From Pseudomonadota bacterium (GTDB lineage Bacteria; Pseudomonadota; Alphaproteobacteria; Rhizobiales; Xanthobacteraceae), in assembly GCA_963205465.1 (NCBI GenBank), contig CAUJKG010000142.1:1-7034 (forward strand): 7,034 nucleotides of DNA, read 5' to 3'. Positions 5,767-7,034 of the stretch are shown piece by piece (the first letter of the stretch is position 1; each line of letters begins with the position of its first letter). The notes under the pieces are model-generated. The model did not search any database and had not been told where the DNA came from. It worked only from the letters and a program-made list of their open reading frames with translations. The position numbers and the translations under genes are program-made.

Positions 5767-6504
5767 TCACTTCTTAACGAGGCAAAGCTCGGCCACTTCC
5801 TTTTCCGCTCCCTTAAAGAAAGTGTGTGACGGCCGGTCCGCTACGGACGCATGTAGAGCGGCTTTTGTCTCCTTCCGCAGCTTTTCTCTCAAATCCGAGT
5901 AAGAGTGAAGAGACGCGTTATCATTGAGCAGCTTATCCATGCGATCTGCGGGCTCATCGTAAAATTTAAGCAAGGCAGGGTTTCCCGTCTCCACACCCGA
6001 GAAGCCTTGCCAGTCGTATCCGTTCACAACGACAAAATGGTTGAAGCTCGTGACAACCCAGTCCACGATCGTTTGAATTTGGCCAATCCGCGCAAGTTTT
6101 ACAAATTCGGTGAAAGCCGGATTTTTCTCCAAGCGCTGGATTTCGCCGAGTGTCTCGGCACCGCCGTATTGGCGGAAAAGACGCTCGTCGATATTCGTCT
6201 GCATGAGCCGGATCATTTCCTCGCCATGCCGGACAAGGATGCGCCGGGCGCGCTCCTGAATCGCTTTGCCGTCGAGGGCTTTGCTTCGCAGGCACGAAGC
6301 ATCGCCGCGCTTTTCGACCTGCTTGGCAAACTCCTCAAGCAGCGCTGCAAAATACGGGCTTGCAAAAGCCTGTTTGCTGATCGGCTCCGGCTTCTCGGTC
6401 GGAAAATAAAGCGGCAGGTCATCCGCGCGGGCTTGCGACCCCGCGAAACAGAAGGCCAATAAAGCTGCCGATACATAGATACGGAATATAACGCGGAAAT
6501 TCAT
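5767..6504 (-). CDS. Secreted protein of unknown function
   Basis: I do not recognise a family. The 245-residue protein begins with a clear Sec signal peptide: MNFRVIFR, a hydrophobic core (YVSAALLAFCFAG) and an AxA site (ARA, 25-27), with maturation expected before D28, so it should be periplasmic. There is a cysteine in the core, but no proper lipobox. The mature part is mostly charged and helical in character. It has two cysteines, C71 and C241, that could form a disulfide, and an aromatic segment around 148-170 (DWVVTSFNHFVVVNGYDW). I chose the ATG at 6502-6504 because GGGGGGA lies 4 nt upstream; the in-frame ATG 6 codons earlier has no Shine-Dalgarno and would blunt the signal peptide. 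That Shine-Dalgarno lies inside a hairpin. Part of the gene is AT-richer than its neighbours (25 of 60 GC at 5881-5940). It lies between the small membrane protein and the M50 protease genes. Confidence 0.75.
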   Translation of the reverse strand: MNFRVIFRIYVSAALLAFCFAGSQARADDLPLYFPTEKPEPISKQAFASPYFAALLEEFAKQVEKRGDASCLRSKALDGKAIQERARRILVRHGEEMIRLMQTNIDERLFRQYGGAETLGEIQRLEKNPAFTEFVKLARIGQIQTIVDWVVTSFNHFVVVNGYDWQGFSGVETGNPALLKFYDEPADRMDKLLNDNASLHSYSDLREKLRKETKAALHASVADRPSHTFFKGAEKEVAELCLVKK

Positions 6505-6507
6505 GAC

Positions 6508-6529
6508 ATCCCCCCATGCCAAGGGGGAT
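6508..6529 (-). promoter_or_regulatory. Hairpin covering the ribosome-binding site of the secreted protein gene
   Basis: In minus-strand RNA, AUCCCCC pairs perfectly with GGGGGAU over 7 bp around an 8-nt loop. The 3' arm is the Shine-Dalgarno sequence (GGGGGGA) of the gene starting at 6504, ending 3 nt before its AUG. The hairpin also sits just after the stop of the 71-residue gene. It could hold translation down until opened, or act as a spacer or weak terminator; no U-run follows. Confidence 0.5.
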
Positions 6530-6534
6530 ACTAG

Positions 6535-6750
6535 TCACTTCGCGATCCGGCGGCCAAGCTTGTAGAAGCCAAATCCGATTACAAAGCCGAGCGCGATCAT
6601 CAGGAGCAGGATGATGCGTCCTTCCCAGCCACCGGTCTCCGCTGCGTTCCAATAAGCGCCGGTCAGGATGATGCCGGGAATGGACAGCACGACGCCGAGC
6701 AGGATTCCGAAGATCGCAATCAGGAATCCGATGATGCGCCGCGCCGTCAT
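6535..6750 (-). CDS. Small two-helix membrane protein, function unknown
   Basis: A 71-residue protein with two hydrophobic helices, about residues 6-31 and 45-63, joined by a short polar loop (YWNAAETGGWEGR) and ended by a basic tail (YKLGRRIAK). Glycines spaced along both helices suggest tight helix packing. The positive N-terminus (MTARR) and tail predict both ends in the cytoplasm. I cannot name a family. Its ATG directly follows the argG stop codon (TAGATG, no gap), and there is only a weak AAGAAG-type Shine-Dalgarno within argG, so it is probably translated by ribosomes finishing argG. That position and the typical membrane composition make it a likely real gene rather than a chance ORF. 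Confidence 0.75.
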   Translation of the reverse strand: MTARRIIGFLIAIFGILLGVVLSIPGIILTGAYWNAAETGGWEGRIILLLMIALGFVIGFGFYKLGRRIAK

Positions 6751-7034
6751 CTATTGCTTCTTGTTGCGGCTCGCCAGCGTGCGCAGGCGAAGAGCGTTCA
6801 GCTTGATGAAGCCTTCGGCGTCTTTCTGGTCGTAAGCGCCCTTGTCGTCCTCGAAGGTGACGAGCGTGGACGAGTAGAGCGATTTCGGTGAAGCGCGGCC
6901 GGCCATCAAGACGTTGCCCTTGTAAAGCTTGAGCGTCACTTCGCCTTCGACGTGCTCCTGGCTCTTGTCGATCAGCGCCTGCAGCATCTCGCGCTCGGGT
7001 GCGAACCAGAAGCCGTTATAGATCAGTTCCGCAT
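6751..7034 (-). CDS. argG: Argininosuccinate synthase, C-terminal part
   Basis: The last 93 codons of argG; the rest lies beyond the right edge. The enzyme joins citrulline and aspartate with ATP to give argininosuccinate, the next-to-last step of arginine synthesis, in the cytosol. The visible part carries the conserved AELIYNGFWFAPEREML segment, then LIDKSQEHVEGEVTLKLYKG, the GRASPKSLYS element and the very conserved ending AYDQKDAEGFIKLNALRLR. These match the type-I (about 400-residue) enzymes of alphaproteobacteria, and the ASPKSLYS and FIKLNALR blocks belong to the C-terminal multimerisation region. The reading frame continues in-frame to the window edge without interruption. The stop codon abuts the start of the small membrane protein gene, so argG heads a leftward transcription unit. 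Confidence 0.95.
   Translation of the reverse strand, partial: AELIYNGFWFAPEREMLQALIDKSQEHVEGEVTLKLYKGNVLMAGRASPKSLYSSTLVTFEDDKGAYDQKDAEGFIKLNALRLRTLASRNKKQ

Noticed and set aside
4977..5777. 266-codon plus-strand ORF opposite the M50 protease gene
   Set aside because: It is a shadow frame over a gene with clear HExxH, DGG and CBS motifs, and its own translation is low-complexity and charged.
5767..6504. Lipoprotein reading of the secreted protein because of the cysteine after LLAF
   Set aside because: The residue before the cysteine is Phe, which does not fit a lipobox, and the cysteine lies within the hydrophobic core before a good AxA cleavage site.
6505..6522. Earlier ATG adding six residues (MAWGDV) to the secreted protein
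   Set aside because: No Shine-Dalgarno precedes it, it lies in the loop of the hairpin, and the later ATG has a strong GGGGGGA and a cleaner signal peptide.
1..7034. A novel defence, mobile or biosynthetic system
   Set aside because: No transposase, integrase, CRISPR repeat, toxin-antitoxin pair, phage gene or unusual enzyme cluster was seen on either strand. The gene content is ordinary chromosomal housekeeping.

Overview
This is a chromosomal housekeeping segment of an alphaproteobacterium, most likely a member of the Hyphomicrobiales (Rhizobiales) close to the Bradyrhizobium/Xanthobacter group. The evidence is moderately high GC, alphaproteobacterial forms of YggT, DUF167, FolD, TypA and ArgG, and two intergenic palindromic repeats that I recognise from memory as widespread in Bradyrhizobium-like genomes. 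I see no phage, transposon, CRISPR, toxin-antitoxin or defence locus. The rest is one tRNA gene, six well-classified protein genes and two unassigned ones.

Layout. Positions 125-200 (minus) hold tRNA-Ala(CGC) behind a near-consensus sigma70 promoter. The divergent space 201-430 holds that promoter, a palindromic repeat and probably the promoter of a rightward operon: yggT-family membrane protein (431-712), DUF167/YggU protein (727-1050) and folD (1047-1931, overlapping its neighbour by 4 nt). The folD end faces a leftward block across a composite inverted repeat (1943-2035). All remaining genes run leftward. In transcription order they are argG (C-terminal part only, entering from the right edge), a 71-residue two-helix membrane protein whose ATG directly follows the argG stop, a secreted protein of unknown function, an M50 site-2-type protease with C-terminal CBS domains, typA/bipA with its own promoter and leader hairpin, and a GNAT acetyltransferase.

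How the genes fit together. folD supplies one-carbon units. argG makes argininosuccinate for arginine synthesis. typA is a ribosome-associated GTPase used under stress. YggT and the M50 protease act in the membrane. These look like separate housekeeping functions that happen to be adjacent, not one pathway. The parts with least explanation are the secreted unknown protein, whose ribosome-binding site lies inside a perfect hairpin, the leader hairpin of typA, and a TTAA-N7-TTAAC sequence matching the CtrA cell-cycle regulator site upstream of the GNAT gene. FolD also carries a glycine in place of the usual cysteine of its PCTP motif. No convincing new biological system is visible here.
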